A stretch of 64,000 nucleotides of DNA from Branchiibius sp. NY16-3462-2 (GTDB lineage Bacteria > Actinomycetota > Actinomycetes > Actinomycetales > Dermatophilaceae). Made by a program: the position numbers and the translations under genes. Positions 43,835 through 53,234 of this stretch are shown here, one piece after another. The notes below the pieces were generated by a model. The model was given only the letters and a program-made list of their open reading frames with translations, made no database searches and was not told the origin of the DNA. Position 1 is the first letter of the stretch. Every line of letters starts with the position of its first letter. Where the stretch lies: assembly GCF_001594145.1 (NCBI RefSeq), contig NZ_LVCF01000038.1, forward strand, positions 1 through 64,000, in the 5' to 3' direction.

Positions 43835-46800
43835 GTGGCGAACGCAGGTGACCGGGCCGCCGCCCGTCAGGCAGTGGTCCTGCCCCCGCTGCGCTACCCG
43901 CCGGACCTACCCGTCTCGGCCGCGCGGCCGGAGTTGCTGGCGGCCATCCGCGACCACCAGGTGGTGGTCATCGCCGGTGAGACCGGGTCGGGCAAGACCA
44001 CCCAGATCCCGAAGATGTGTCTGGAACTGGGGCGCGGCCGCGTGGGCATGATCGGCCACACCCAGCCCCGCCGGATCGCCGCTCGCTCCGTCGCTGCCCG
44101 GCTCGCCGAGGAACTCGGGGTGGAACTGGGCCGGGAAGTCGGTTGGCAGGTGCGCTTCACTGACCACACCAGCCCGCAGACCCTGGTCAAGGTGATGACC
44201 GACGGCATCCTGCTCGCCGCGCTGCAGGGGGACCGGGATCTGCGCGCCTACGACACGATCATCATCGACGAGGCCCACGAACGCTCGCTGACGATCGACT
44301 TCCTGCTCGGCTACCTCAAGCAGTTGTTGCCGCGCCGCCCCGATCTGAAGGTGATCATCACCTCAGCCACCATCGATCCGCAGCGGTTCGCCGAGCACTT
44401 CGCGGCCCCCGGTCGTCCGGTGCCGATCATCGAGGTGTCCGGCCGCACCTACCCGGTGGAAGTGCGATATCGCCCCCTGGTGCGCGAGGTCCCCGGGCGC
44501 GGCGCGGATGCCGCTCCCGTGCTGGTGGGCGTCGACCAGATCACCGGGATCGTGGACGCCGTGGAGGAGTTGTGGACCGAGTCAGCCGGGGACGGCGGCC
44601 CGCAGGACATCCTGGTCTTCTGCTCTGGCGAGCGTGAGATCCGCGATGCCCGTGAGGCTTTGGAGGGTCTGGGACTCCCTGGTACGACGGTGCTGCCGCT
44701 CTTCGGGCGGCTGGCCGTGGCCGAGCAGCAACGGATCTTCGCGCGCAGTGACCAGCGTCGGATCGTGGTGGCCACCAACGTCGCCGAGACCTCGCTGACC
44801 GTCCCCGGCATCCGATACGTCGTGGACACCGGCACCGCGCGTATCTCCCGTTACAGCCAGCGGACCAAGGTGCAACGGTTGCCGATCGAGCCCATCTCCC
44901 AGGCCTCCGCCGGTCAACGGGCCGGCCGCTGTGGACGATTGGCGGATGGCATCTGTATCCGGCTCTACAGCGAAGAGGACTTCCTGGCCCGGCCGGAGTT
45001 CACCGAACCGGAGATCCTGCGGACCAACCTCGCGTCGGTCATCCTTCAGATGGCAGCCCTACGGCTGGGCGATATCGAACGTTTCCCGTTCGTGCAGGCA
45101 CCGGACTCCCGGCAGATCGCCGACGGCCGCCGCCTCCTGCAGGAGTTGCAAGCGATCTCCGCCGACGGCCGGCTGACCAGGATCGGCCGGGTCATCGCGC
45201 GGCTGCCCGTGGACCCCCGATTGGCCCGGATGCTCATCGCGGCCGACCAGGAAGGCGCCCTGCGCGAAGCCCTCATCATCGTGTCGGCTCTGTCGATCCA
45301 GGACCCCCGCGAACGGCCGCAGGAAGCCCAGGCGCAGGCCGACCAGTCGCACGCCCGGTTCAAGGACGACCAATCCGACTTCATCGGCTACCTGAACCTG
45401 TGGAACTACCTCAAGGATCAGCAGAAAGCTCTGTCGCACAGTGCCTTTCGCCGGATGTGCGGCCGGGAGTTCCTGCACTACCTGCGGATCCGCGAGTGGC
45501 AGGATCTGCATACCCAGGTGCGGGACGCCTGTAAGCAGCAGGGCCTGCGCGCGCACCGCGGTCACGCGGCCAGCCCACTGCAGATCCACCAGTCGCTGCT
45601 GCCCGGCCTGCTGTCGCACGTCGGTCTTCGCGAACGCACCACAGGCGACTACCTGGGCGCGCGCGGAGCACACTTCTCGATCCAGCCCGGGTCAACGCTG
45701 TACCGCAAGCAACCCGACTGGGTGATGTCCGCCGAACTGGTCGAGACCACCCGGCTGTGGGCCCGGGTGAATGCCCCCACCGACCCCGCCTGGGTGGAAG
45801 CCGCCGCCCAGCACCTGGTCAAGCGCAGCTACTCCGATCCGCGCTGGGACCGTAAACGAGGCAGTGCGGTGGCCGACGAGCGGGTCACGCTCTACGGCAT
45901 CCCGTTGGTGGCCAGCCGTCGGGTGGGCTACGGCGCCATTGATCCCGAGATCTCGCGCGAACTGTTCCTGCGGCACGGACTGGTCGAGGGCGACTGGGAC
46001 AGCCCGCACCGGTTCCTGCGGGACAACCACCGGTTGGTGGAGCAGGTCGCCGCGTTGGAGGACCGGACCCGGCGCCGCGACCTGCTGGTCGGCGAGGACG
46101 AACTGTTCGCGTTCTACGACCTGCGCGTGCCCGAAACCGTCGTGTCGGGAACCGATTTCGACCAATGGTGGAAGTTCGAGAGACAACGCAATCCGGACTT
46201 GCTGACCTTCACCGAGGACTTCCTGCTGCGCGACGAAGCCGGCCCGGTGGACATCACCGACTACCCGACCACCTGGCGCCAGGGCGAGTTGGAGTTGCCG
46301 CTGACCTATCAGTTCTCACCCGGCTCGGACGCGGACGGTGTCACGGCGCACATCCGGCTGGAGCAGTTGAACCAGGTGCAACCCGACGGCTTCGACTGGC
46401 TGGTCCCCGGTTTACGTGAAGACCTGGCGGTGGCGCTGCTGCGGTCCCTGCCAAAGTCGTTGCGCCGCAACTTCGTTCCCGCCCCGGATTTCGCGCGCCG
46501 TGCCCTTGCCCGGGTCGAGCCCGGACCAGAACCCTTCGCCGAAGCGCTGGCCGACGCGTTGCACGCTCTGACCGGTGTCGACGTGCGCGCCGCCGACTTC
46601 GACCTCGGCGCCGTTCCGCCGCACCTGCGGATGACCTTCCGGGTCGAGCGGTCGGTGCCCCGACGACGTGGCCGCCCGCGCACCGAGAAGGTCGCCGAGG
46701 GCAACGACCTGGAAGCGTTGAAAGCCTCACTGGCCGGCTCGGTGCGCGACGTCGTCGCACAGGCCGGAGCGTCTATCGAGCAGACCGATCTGACCGGCTG

Positions 46801-47659
46801 GACCTTTGGTGAGTTGCCCGCCGAGTTCGAGCACACCGTGAACGGCCTTGCGGTGCAGGGGTTTCCGGCGCTCATCGACGACGGCTCCAGCGTTTCGCTG
46901 CGGGTCCTGCCCAGTGCGGCCGGGCGGGATCAGGCGACGGCGCTGGGTCTGCGACGGTTGCTGTTGCTGAACACCACCCTGCCGTGGAAGCAGATCCTGG
47001 GCGCGTTGAGCAACACCCAGCGGCTGACGCTGGCGACCGGACCGTACGCCGACCTCGACGCCCTGCTCACCGACGTGGTGGCCGCGGCGATCGACAACAT
47101 CGTTGCGACGCGGATGCCGGATGGGCGGGTGCGCGATCAGGCGCAGTTCGAACAGGCGCTGCTGCTCGTGCGCCAGCACATCGTGCCGACCGTGCTGGAG
47201 ATCGTGGCGCTGCTGGTGCCGATCCTGCAGGCTGCGCAAGAGGTCACGCTCGCGCTGGATCGGATGACCGGAGCGGCCGTGCAGGACCTGGTCGCCGATG
47301 TCCGTAGTGAACATGCCGCTCTCATCGCCCCGGGTTTCGTCAGCCGCATCGGGCTGCCGGATCTGGCGCAAGTGCGTCGGTACCTTCTCGCTATGAAGGA
47401 GCGACTGGACAAAGCACCGGGCGATCTGCGGCGGGATGCAGAGCGTGCCGCCACGATCGCGCAGGTCCTGGCAGAGCGGGACCTGATGGTCTCCCGGTTG
47501 CCGGCCGATCGGCGTACGGGAGCAGACGTCCGGGCGATCGACGCGATGATCCGGGAGTTGCGGGTCAGTCTCTTCGCCAACCGGTTGGGCACGGCCTACC
47601 CCGTCTCGCCACAGCGGATCTACAAGGCGATGGACAAGGTGGAGGACGCCGCGCGCTGA
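43835..47659 (+). CDS. hrpA: ATP-dependent RNA helicase HrpA
   Basis: 1274 residues, normal for bacterial HrpA. Walker A GETGSGKTT is at residues 48-56, the DEAH box at 145-148, SAT in TSATIDPQ, and motif VI QRAGRCGR. The helicase-associated and OB-fold domains follow, and the C-terminal half is DUF3418, a long segment with TAYPVSPQRIYKAMDKV at the end. HrpA-type helicases act on structured mRNA and on stalled ribosomes. It starts with GTG at 43835 and no clear Shine-Dalgarno. Confidence 0.95.
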   Translation: MANAGDRAAARQAVVLPPLRYPPDLPVSAARPELLAAIRDHQVVVIAGETGSGKTTQIPKMCLELGRGRVGMIGHTQPRRIAARSVAARLAEELGVELGREVGWQVRFTDHTSPQTLVKVMTDGILLAALQGDRDLRAYDTIIIDEAHERSLTIDFLLGYLKQLLPRRPDLKVIITSATIDPQRFAEHFAAPGRPVPIIEVSGRTYPVEVRYRPLVREVPGRGADAAPVLVGVDQITGIVDAVEELWTESAGDGGPQDILVFCSGEREIRDAREALEGLGLPGTTVLPLFGRLAVAEQQRIFARSDQRRIVVATNVAETSLTVPGIRYVVDTGTARISRYSQRTKVQRLPIEPISQASAGQRAGRCGRLADGICIRLYSEEDFLARPEFTEPEILRTNLASVILQMAALRLGDIERFPFVQAPDSRQIADGRRLLQELQAISADGRLTRIGRVIARLPVDPRLARMLIAADQEGALREALIIVSALSIQDPRERPQEAQAQADQSHARFKDDQSDFIGYLNLWNYLKDQQKALSHSAFRRMCGREFLHYLRIREWQDLHTQVRDACKQQGLRAHRGHAASPLQIHQSLLPGLLSHVGLRERTTGDYLGARGAHFSIQPGSTLYRKQPDWVMSAELVETTRLWARVNAPTDPAWVEAAAQHLVKRSYSDPRWDRKRGSAVADERVTLYGIPLVASRRVGYGAIDPEISRELFLRHGLVEGDWDSPHRFLRDNHRLVEQVAALEDRTRRRDLLVGEDELFAFYDLRVPETVVSGTDFDQWWKFERQRNPDLLTFTEDFLLRDEAGPVDITDYPTTWRQGELELPLTYQFSPGSDADGVTAHIRLEQLNQVQPDGFDWLVPGLREDLAVALLRSLPKSLRRNFVPAPDFARRALARVEPGPEPFAEALADALHALTGVDVRAADFDLGAVPPHLRMTFRVERSVPRRRGRPRTEKVAEGNDLEALKASLAGSVRDVVAQAGASIEQTDLTGWTFGELPAEFEHTVNGLAVQGFPALIDDGSSVSLRVLPSAAGRDQATALGLRRLLLLNTTLPWKQILGALSNTQRLTLATGPYADLDALLTDVVAAAIDNIVATRMPDGRVRDQAQFEQALLLVRQHIVPTVLEIVALLVPILQAAQEVTLALDRMTGAAVQDLVADVRSEHAALIAPGFVSRIGLPDLAQVRRYLLAMKERLDKAPGDLRRDAERAATIAQVLAERDLMVSRLPADRRTGADVRAIDAMIRELRVSLFANRLGTAYPVSPQRIYKAMDKVEDAAR

Positions 47660-47673
47660 CTACGCTTGCGGTC

Positions 47674-48108
47674 ATGACCACGTTGTTCACGCGCATCATC
47701 GACGGTGAGATTCCCGCCCACTTCGTCTGGCAGGACGACACGTGCGTGGCGTTCCTGGTGATCGACCCGATGACCGACGGGCACACCATCGTCGTACCCC
47801 GTCAGGAAGTGGACAGCTGGCTGGAGGCCGACCAGGACCTGATCACCCACCTGACGCTGGTCGCCCAGCAAATCGGTAAGGCGCAGCAGGCAGCCTGGTC
47901 CAGCGCGCGCGTAGGGCTGCTGGTCGAGGGCTTCCTGGTGCCGCACCTGCATCTGCACGTGTGGCCGGCCAATTCCGTCGACGATTTCGATCCGCACGAC
48001 GTTACCCACGGGCAGGACCAGCAGATCCTCGCCGCGAACGCGGCGCGCCTGCGGGCGGCCCTGCGCGACCAGGGTGCCGGCGACGTCGTGCCGCCCGAAC
48101 CGAACTGA
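47674..48108 (+). CDS. HIT-family nucleotide hydrolase/transferase
   Basis: 144 residues. The histidine triad HLHLHVW gives His 91, 93 and 95, and TRIIDGEIPAHFVWQDD is the usual N-terminus. HIT proteins hydrolyse nucleoside phosphoramidates or related nucleotides. TACGCT lies seven bases ahead of the ATG, a leaderless-promoter arrangement, although the gene is only 14 bp after hrpA. The middle-helix SSARVGLLVEGFLVPH replaces the more usual GxNxGxxAGQ, as in a divergent actinobacterial subgroup. Confidence 0.9.
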   Translation: MTTLFTRIIDGEIPAHFVWQDDTCVAFLVIDPMTDGHTIVVPRQEVDSWLEADQDLITHLTLVAQQIGKAQQAAWSSARVGLLVEGFLVPHLHLHVWPANSVDDFDPHDVTHGQDQQILAANAARLRAALRDQGAGDVVPPEPN

Positions 48109-48199
48109 GCCAGGCAACGGGAATCGGTGGGCCGCCCCGGGCGTTGAACACGTCAAGACCGTCCACTGACCCGGGGAGCCCGGGTGAGGAGTGAGAAGC

Positions 48200-49108
48200 A
48201 TGCAAGACCCACGCGAGTTGTACGACGTCCACGTCGACCTGCCCGCTGACGCCATCGGGGCCGACGTGCTCGTCCTGGCGTTGGGCAACCTGATCGACGC
48301 CGGCAACGTGCAGAACCTGTTGACCCAGCACCTGCTCGGCGAGTTCGAGCACAGCGTCATCGCCTCGTTCGACCTCGACCAGCTCTATGACTACCGCGGC
48401 CGTCGCCCGGTGATGACGTTCGATCGCGACCACTACCAGAGCTACCAGGCTCCGCGGCTGGTGCTCTACCGCCTGGTCGACGCGACCGGCACCCCGTTCC
48501 TGTTGCTGGCCGGCCCGGAGCCGGACTACCAGTGGGAGCGGTTCACCTCGGCGGTCGAGACCCTGGTCGACCGGTTCGGGGTCCGGCTGGTCGTCGGCGC
48601 GCACGGCGTGCCGATGGGAGTCCCGCACACCCGCCCCGTCGGGATCACCCGGTACGCCTCGGACGGCCGGTTGCTCGGGGAGAACAACCCGTTGTTCGGC
48701 CTGATCCAGCTGCCGGGCAGCGTGGAAGGTCTGCTGCATCTGCGGCTGGCCGAAAAGGGCCACGACACCATGGGCTTCGCGTTGCACGTGCCGCACTACC
48801 TGGTGCAGACCGACTTCGCCGACGCTGCGGTGGCCGCGTTGGAAGCGATCTCCTCCAGCACGGGCCTGGTCCTGCCGGACGCCGCTCTGCGAGCGACCGC
48901 CGGCCTGAACCGCGCAGAGATCGAGCGCCAGGTCCGCGACAACGACGAGGTCGTCGAGTTGGTGTCCGGTCTGGAGCAGCAGTACGACGCGTTCACCGAG
49001 GGCGTGCAGCGACAGAACCTGCTGGCGACCCAGTTGGAGGATCTGCCCAGCGCCGAGGAGATCGGCGCCGAGCTCGAGCAGTTCCTGCGCGAGGAGACCG
49101 GCGACTGA
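48200..49108 (+). CDS. PAC2-family protein
   Basis: 302 residues. The PAC2 fold is shared with eukaryotic proteasome assembly chaperones. Here it shows VLVLALGNLIDAGNV at the first strand, FLLLAGPEPDYQWERF and VVGAHGVPMGVPHTRPV in the core, and a helical C-terminal third (VRDNDEVVELVSGLEQQYDA). Many actinobacteria carry one such protein; its role is unproven. The ATG at 48200 with GGAG nine bases ahead is preferred to the in-frame GTG at 48191. It converges on sufE. Confidence 0.85.
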   Translation: MQDPRELYDVHVDLPADAIGADVLVLALGNLIDAGNVQNLLTQHLLGEFEHSVIASFDLDQLYDYRGRRPVMTFDRDHYQSYQAPRLVLYRLVDATGTPFLLLAGPEPDYQWERFTSAVETLVDRFGVRLVVGAHGVPMGVPHTRPVGITRYASDGRLLGENNPLFGLIQLPGSVEGLLHLRLAEKGHDTMGFALHVPHYLVQTDFADAAVAALEAISSSTGLVLPDAALRATAGLNRAEIERQVRDNDEVVELVSGLEQQYDAFTEGVQRQNLLATQLEDLPSAEEIGAELEQFLREETGD

Positions 49109-49125
49109 CCGCTGGTCCCTGACGG

Positions 49126-49572
49126 CTAGTCCGCAAGGGCCGCTGCGGCCCGGGTCACCCGGGCCAGCAGACCACTCATGGCGCGCAATCGCAGCGGCGA
49201 GATCGCGCCGTCCAGGCCCAGGTAGTCGGGCAGGTCCAGGGGGAGCGCCGCGACCTGCGTCGCGTCCAGTTGTTCGGTCAGTTCTCTCAGCAGGCCGGCG
49301 AACCCACGGGTGACCGGCGCCTGCGGGGGAGCGCTGACGAACAGGTCGACCCCACCGGGCCGTTCGCGTGACGGGGTGACTGCGAGATAGACCGGTGATT
49401 GGCACTCGGTGACGCGTTCCATGCTCGCCGGCGGATCGGCGTACCGCGCGGGCAGGGCGGGCAGGTCATCGCCGTACTCGATCAACATCGTCACCCGGTC
49501 GGCTGGCGGCAGAGCATCGAATTCGGCCAGTACGGCGCGCACCGGCCCGGGCGCGTCCGGGGGCATTGGCAT
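49126..49572 (-). CDS. sufE: SufE-family sulfur acceptor protein
   Basis: 148 residues. SufE accepts persulfide sulfur from a cysteine desulfurase for iron-sulfur cluster assembly. The catalytic cysteine is Cys57 in VTECQSPVYLAV, preceded by the helix VRAVLAEFDALPPADRVTML. The C-terminal RLRAMSGLLARVTRAA is also a family segment. In many actinobacteria it is paired with a rhodanese gene, which is absent here. It is divergent from the EcsC gene by 43 bp. Confidence 0.92.
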   Translation of the reverse strand: MPMPPDAPGPVRAVLAEFDALPPADRVTMLIEYGDDLPALPARYADPPASMERVTECQSPVYLAVTPSRERPGGVDLFVSAPPQAPVTRGFAGLLRELTEQLDATQVAALPLDLPDYLGLDGAISPLRLRAMSGLLARVTRAAAALAD

Positions 49573-49615
49573 TGGCCCACCTTAGGTGGGCTGCGAGCAC
49601 TGGCAGGATGAGGTT

Positions 49616-50329
49616 ATGGCCAAGAAGTCCGCGAACAACCGCTCGATCGACGACGGCGTCGGCGGTCGGCAGGCAGTTGCCGCCGCGAACAAACTGCTGC
49701 ACCTGGGCGTCGCCGGGGTCGGTCCGTTGCCGTCCGCGCAGGAGACGGCGGCCCGTGCGCTGGAGAAGGCGGGCGGCGACAAGGACGCAGCAACCAAGGC
49801 CATCATTGCCACGCACCGCAAGCTCGCAGCCGCCGAAGGTTTCGCGACGGGCGTCGGTGGGTTCTTCACCCTCGCGGCGGCTGTCCCGGCCAATATCGCC
49901 GGCTTCTATCTGGTTGCGGCGCACATGAGCGCATCGATCGCGGCGCTGAACGGGTACGACAACCAGCGCGAAGAGGTGCAGACGGCGGTCCTGCTGACCC
50001 TCGTCGGCGTCGACGCCGACGATGTCCTGGCCAAGGCCGGAGTCCGGCGTACGCCGCTGAGCAGCGTGGCGACCGAACGGCTGCCCGGCCCGGCGGTCAT
50101 GGTGATCAACAAGGCTATCGGCTTCCGGTTGCTGGGTCGGCTCGGCGGGCAGGCGTTCAGCATGCTGGGCCGGGCCGTGCCGTTGGCCGGAGGCGCCTTC
50201 GGTGGTGCGATGGACGTCTACCTGCTGAACCAGATCGCCAAGAACGCGACCTCGGGGTTCCCCTCCCAGGACCGGGCCGCGCTCGAAGCTGCGCCCAAGC
50301 GCAAACTGTTGGGCTGGCGGCGTTCCTGA
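49616..50329 (+). CDS. EcsC-family membrane-associated protein
   Basis: 237 residues. The EcsC domain covers most of the protein, with FATGVGGFFTLAAAVPANIAGF and VINKAIGFRLLGRLGGQAFSMLGRAVPLAGG as the hydrophobic and Gly-rich family segments (read in parts). EcsC is encoded with an ABC transporter in Bacillus but occurs alone in actinobacteria with unknown function. CAGGAT six bases ahead of the ATG suggests a leaderless transcript; an upstream in-frame codon at 49586 is less likely. A DnaA-box-like pair follows it. Confidence 0.85.
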   Translation: MAKKSANNRSIDDGVGGRQAVAAANKLLHLGVAGVGPLPSAQETAARALEKAGGDKDAATKAIIATHRKLAAAEGFATGVGGFFTLAAAVPANIAGFYLVAAHMSASIAALNGYDNQREEVQTAVLLTLVGVDADDVLAKAGVRRTPLSSVATERLPGPAVMVINKAIGFRLLGRLGGQAFSMLGRAVPLAGGAFGGAMDVYLLNQIAKNATSGFPSQDRAALEAAPKRKLLGWRRS

Positions 50330-50330
50330 C

Positions 50331-50366
50331 CTGTGGATAGCGGCTGACCCGGCGGGGTTGTCCACA
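50331..50366. other. Paired DnaA-box-like motifs upstream of the DUF4192 gene
   Basis: CTGTGGATAG at 50331-50340 and TTGTCCACA at 50358-50366 face each other as an inverted pair, 52 bp before the DUF4192 start. The second is an exact actinobacterial DnaA box and is followed by CCGG exactly as in the comEA site at 10765. Confidence 0.4.
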
Positions 50367-50418
50367 CCGGGCGCCGTTGTCATTTCGCTGGCGGTCGCCG
50401 GCCAGCACAGTTGCCGTC

Positions 50419-51404
50419 ATGCGACGACGACTACGCGGGATCCATCAGTTCCTGGCCTACGTGCCCTACCACCTCGGATTCCACCCGCAGGACGCGGTGG
50501 TGCTGGCGGCATGGCGCGACGGTGCCATCGTCTTCCAGGCGCACATCGATGGTGCCGACGACGATCAACTGCGAGCATCCATGCCGGCCCTCGAACGAGG
50601 CCTGCGCAGTGTCGGAGCGGACTCGGTGCTGCTGGCCATCCATGGACCGTTGCCGCAGCCGCCTGTGCTGGACCCCGTGCTGCAGGTGATCGCCGGTGCG
50701 GTGTGCCCATCTCGCACCAGACCATCACCGACAGCGGGCAGTGGCGGGCGGTCAAGTGCTCCTGCGGCGGCTGTCCGCGCGACTGGACGCCGTTGCCGCG
50801 CCCGGAGGAGGTGCCGGCCATCACCGAGGAGATCCTCGAGGGTGCTGTCCCGTTGTCCGGGCGCAACGCGCTGCGAGAGTTGCTGCAACGCAGCGGCCCG
50901 CAGACGGCGGACTGGGAGCAACAGATCCCGCGGGCGTTGGGGACGGTTGCTGCGTCGGTGCTGGCCTGGTTGCGCGGTGGCTGCGACGACGCCCAGTTGA
51001 TTATCGCGGTGCGGGCGATGCGCGACAAGGCATGGCGCGATGTCGTGATGAGTCTGCTTGCGCCAGAGGCGTTCCCGAGACACGAGGCATCCAACGAGCA
51101 CTTCGACTGCCGGCCGCATTTTGCCAGGATCGACGCCCAACTGCACCACGGTCCGCCGCTGCCGGGGTACCGGCAGATGCAGTGGTCGATGATCGACACG
51201 TTGCCGGCCATCCCGCGCCACCATCAGGCACCGGTGCTGACGCTGATCGCCGCCAACTCCTGGGGCCACGGCGGTGGCGCCGATGCCACGTTGGCCTGTG
51301 AGCAGGCGCTGCTGCGGGAGCCGGACTACACGATGGCGCGGTTGATCACCGCGGCCGTGACCAACGCGGTCCCCGCGCGACCGCCGGAGTGGCTGTCCGC
51401 GTGA
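50419..51404 (+). pseudogene. DUF4192 protein gene interrupted by a frameshift
   Basis: From the ATG at 50419 the frame reads IHQFLAYVPYHLGFHPQDAV and VLDPVLQVIAGAV, the N-terminal half of DUF4192. Near 50695-50705 the homologous sequence jumps to another frame, continuing as VPISHQTITDSGQWRAVKCS and NALRELLQ to the TGA at 51404. One base appears to be missing in GCCGGTGCGGTGTGCCC. In the first frame the protein would run into Arg/Ser-rich nonsense ending near 51000. Together the parts give about 328 residues, normal for the family. It may be a true mutation, programmed shift or sequencing error. Function of DUF4192 is unknown. Confidence 0.8.
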
Positions 51405-51467
51405 ACCCGCGTGTAACCATCGGGTTAAGTCCCCCCGGCTCGGGGCGCCGCTGGCTACGGTCAACCC

Positions 51468-53210
51468 ATGCCTGGGCACGTCGTGGTCTGCGGCTTCTCC
51501 GGATTCGCCCTGCGCCTGGTCGAGCAGTTGCTGGACTCGGGGGAGCAGGTGGTGCTGATGGTCCCTGCGGTCGAGTCCGCCGTGTCCGCGGCACAGGGCC
51601 GGTGGGGCGTGCGGGTCGTCGCCGCCCAGTTCGGAGTGACCAATGCTCTGACCGAGTGCGAGGCGAGCCGGGCGCAGGCCGTGGTGTGTGTCTCCGACGA
51701 CGAACGCTGGAACCTCGAGATCGCGCTGCTGGCCGAACAACTGGCGCCGACTGCACGCATCGTCACCCAGTTGTCCAATGCCACCGTCGGCACCGCGATG
51801 GCGGACGGTTCGCAGCGACACGTGGTCCTTGATGTCGCGGCGTTGGCCACCCCGTCGGTGGTGGAAGCCTGCCTGGGGCAGACGGTGCACGACATCGACG
51901 TCGCGGGTACGACCTTCGTCGTCGCGACGTTCCCGGTCCTTGAGGACGCCAGCCTGCGCGCCCGATTCGGCGATCTCGCGCCCGTGGCGGTCATCGGTGT
52001 CGACGGTGAGGTGTCCGCCTGCCCCGGTCGCGACCGGATCGTCCGCGCGGGCGAGCGGGCCGTATTGCTCGGTACCGCAGCGGATTTCGCGCAGCAACAC
52101 CTGCCGCTGCCGGCGCCGGCCCGAGCCGCCCCTGAGGGCGAGCGGCGTCCGCTGGTGCACCGGTTGCTGCACTCTGCCGAGACGTTCGCCCGGGACGCCA
52201 ACCCGAACCTGTTCCGGATGGCGGCGGTGCTCGCCGCCTTGTTGTGCATCTCGACGATCGTGCTGTGGCGCGGCTACCGCAAACCGGGGATGAGCGCCCT
52301 GGACGCCCTGTACTTCAGCAGCGAGACGATCGCGACCGTGGGATACGGCGACTTCAACTTCGCCACGCAGCCGCCGTGGCTGCGGCTGTGGTCGATCCTG
52401 CTGATGTTCGCCGGCGTGACCACCACTGCCATCGTGATGGCGTTCCTGGCCGACGTGCTCATCTCGCGCCGACTGTCGCACGGCGCTGCCCGCACCCGGG
52501 CCCGCCGGATGAGCGGGCACACGGTGGTCGTCGGCCTGGGTGCTTTCGGAATGTCGGTGGCGCGGGCCCTTCGTGATCGTGGCGAGCCGGTGGTCGTCGT
52601 CGAGCGGGCCGAGCACACCCGGTTCAGCGAGACGGCCGCCGGTCTCGATATACCGGTCATCTACGGCGACGCTGCGCTGCCCGAAACCATGGCTTCCGCC
52701 GGTCTTGGTCGTGCCCGGGCGGTCGCCGTGGTCACCAGCAGCGACCTGACGAATATCGAGGTGGCCATCGCGGTGCGCACCCTGCTCGGGCCACGCTGGG
52801 GGACCGCCACCGGTGACGGTGTCCCGGTGGTACTGCGGATCTTCGACCGGGACCTGGCCGGCGCCGTGGTCCACCGGTTCGGCTTCCAGAACGTGCGGCC
52901 GACGGTCGACCTTGCCGTGCCCTGGTTCGTCGGCGCCGCCCTCGGCCTGCACGTCCTGGGTACCTTCTCGGTGCGCGGGGAGTCCTTCATGGTGGGCCGG
53001 TTCGAAGTGGGTAGCGGACTGGACTCCGTCACGATGGATGAACTGTCCGCGCTTACCCGCGTCATCGCCATCCGCCGGGCGGATGGCTCGCTGGAGCACC
53101 CACCGCGCAGAGGGACCAGTTTCGCGGTAGGCGACCTGGCCTACCTGATCGGCCCGTACGCCGAGTTGCTGGCGCTCCTGCAGCGTGGCCGGACCGGTGG
53201 GGCCGCCTGA
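51468..53210 (+). CDS. Potassium channel-like protein with two NAD-binding RCK domains
   Basis: 580 residues. An N-terminal TrkA-N/RCK domain (HVVVCGFSGFALRLVEQLL) is followed by a two-helix pore at about 249-330 with the selectivity filter TVGYGDF at 290-296, then a second Rossmann domain from about 347 (TVVVGLGAFGMSVARALRDRG). Most bacterial channels have the order pore-RCK, so the extra N-terminal domain is notable. It should conduct K+ under nucleotide control, an inference from the filter. TACGGT six bases ahead of the ATG suggests a leaderless message. Confidence 0.9.
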   Translation: MPGHVVVCGFSGFALRLVEQLLDSGEQVVLMVPAVESAVSAAQGRWGVRVVAAQFGVTNALTECEASRAQAVVCVSDDERWNLEIALLAEQLAPTARIVTQLSNATVGTAMADGSQRHVVLDVAALATPSVVEACLGQTVHDIDVAGTTFVVATFPVLEDASLRARFGDLAPVAVIGVDGEVSACPGRDRIVRAGERAVLLGTAADFAQQHLPLPAPARAAPEGERRPLVHRLLHSAETFARDANPNLFRMAAVLAALLCISTIVLWRGYRKPGMSALDALYFSSETIATVGYGDFNFATQPPWLRLWSILLMFAGVTTTAIVMAFLADVLISRRLSHGAARTRARRMSGHTVVVGLGAFGMSVARALRDRGEPVVVVERAEHTRFSETAAGLDIPVIYGDAALPETMASAGLGRARAVAVVTSSDLTNIEVAIAVRTLLGPRWGTATGDGVPVVLRIFDRDLAGAVVHRFGFQNVRPTVDLAVPWFVGAALGLHVLGTFSVRGESFMVGRFEVGSGLDSVTMDELSALTRVIAIRRADGSLEHPPRRGTSFAVGDLAYLIGPYAELLALLQRGRTGGAA

Positions 53211-53234
53211 AGTGCGTTCGTGCGTTATCTTGGG

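Noticed and set aside
50358..50700. Alternative upstream start of the DUF4192 gene in the second frame
   Set aside because: The segment 50358-50690 in that frame is Arg/Cys-rich and unlike the family, whereas the other frame encodes the true N-terminal half.
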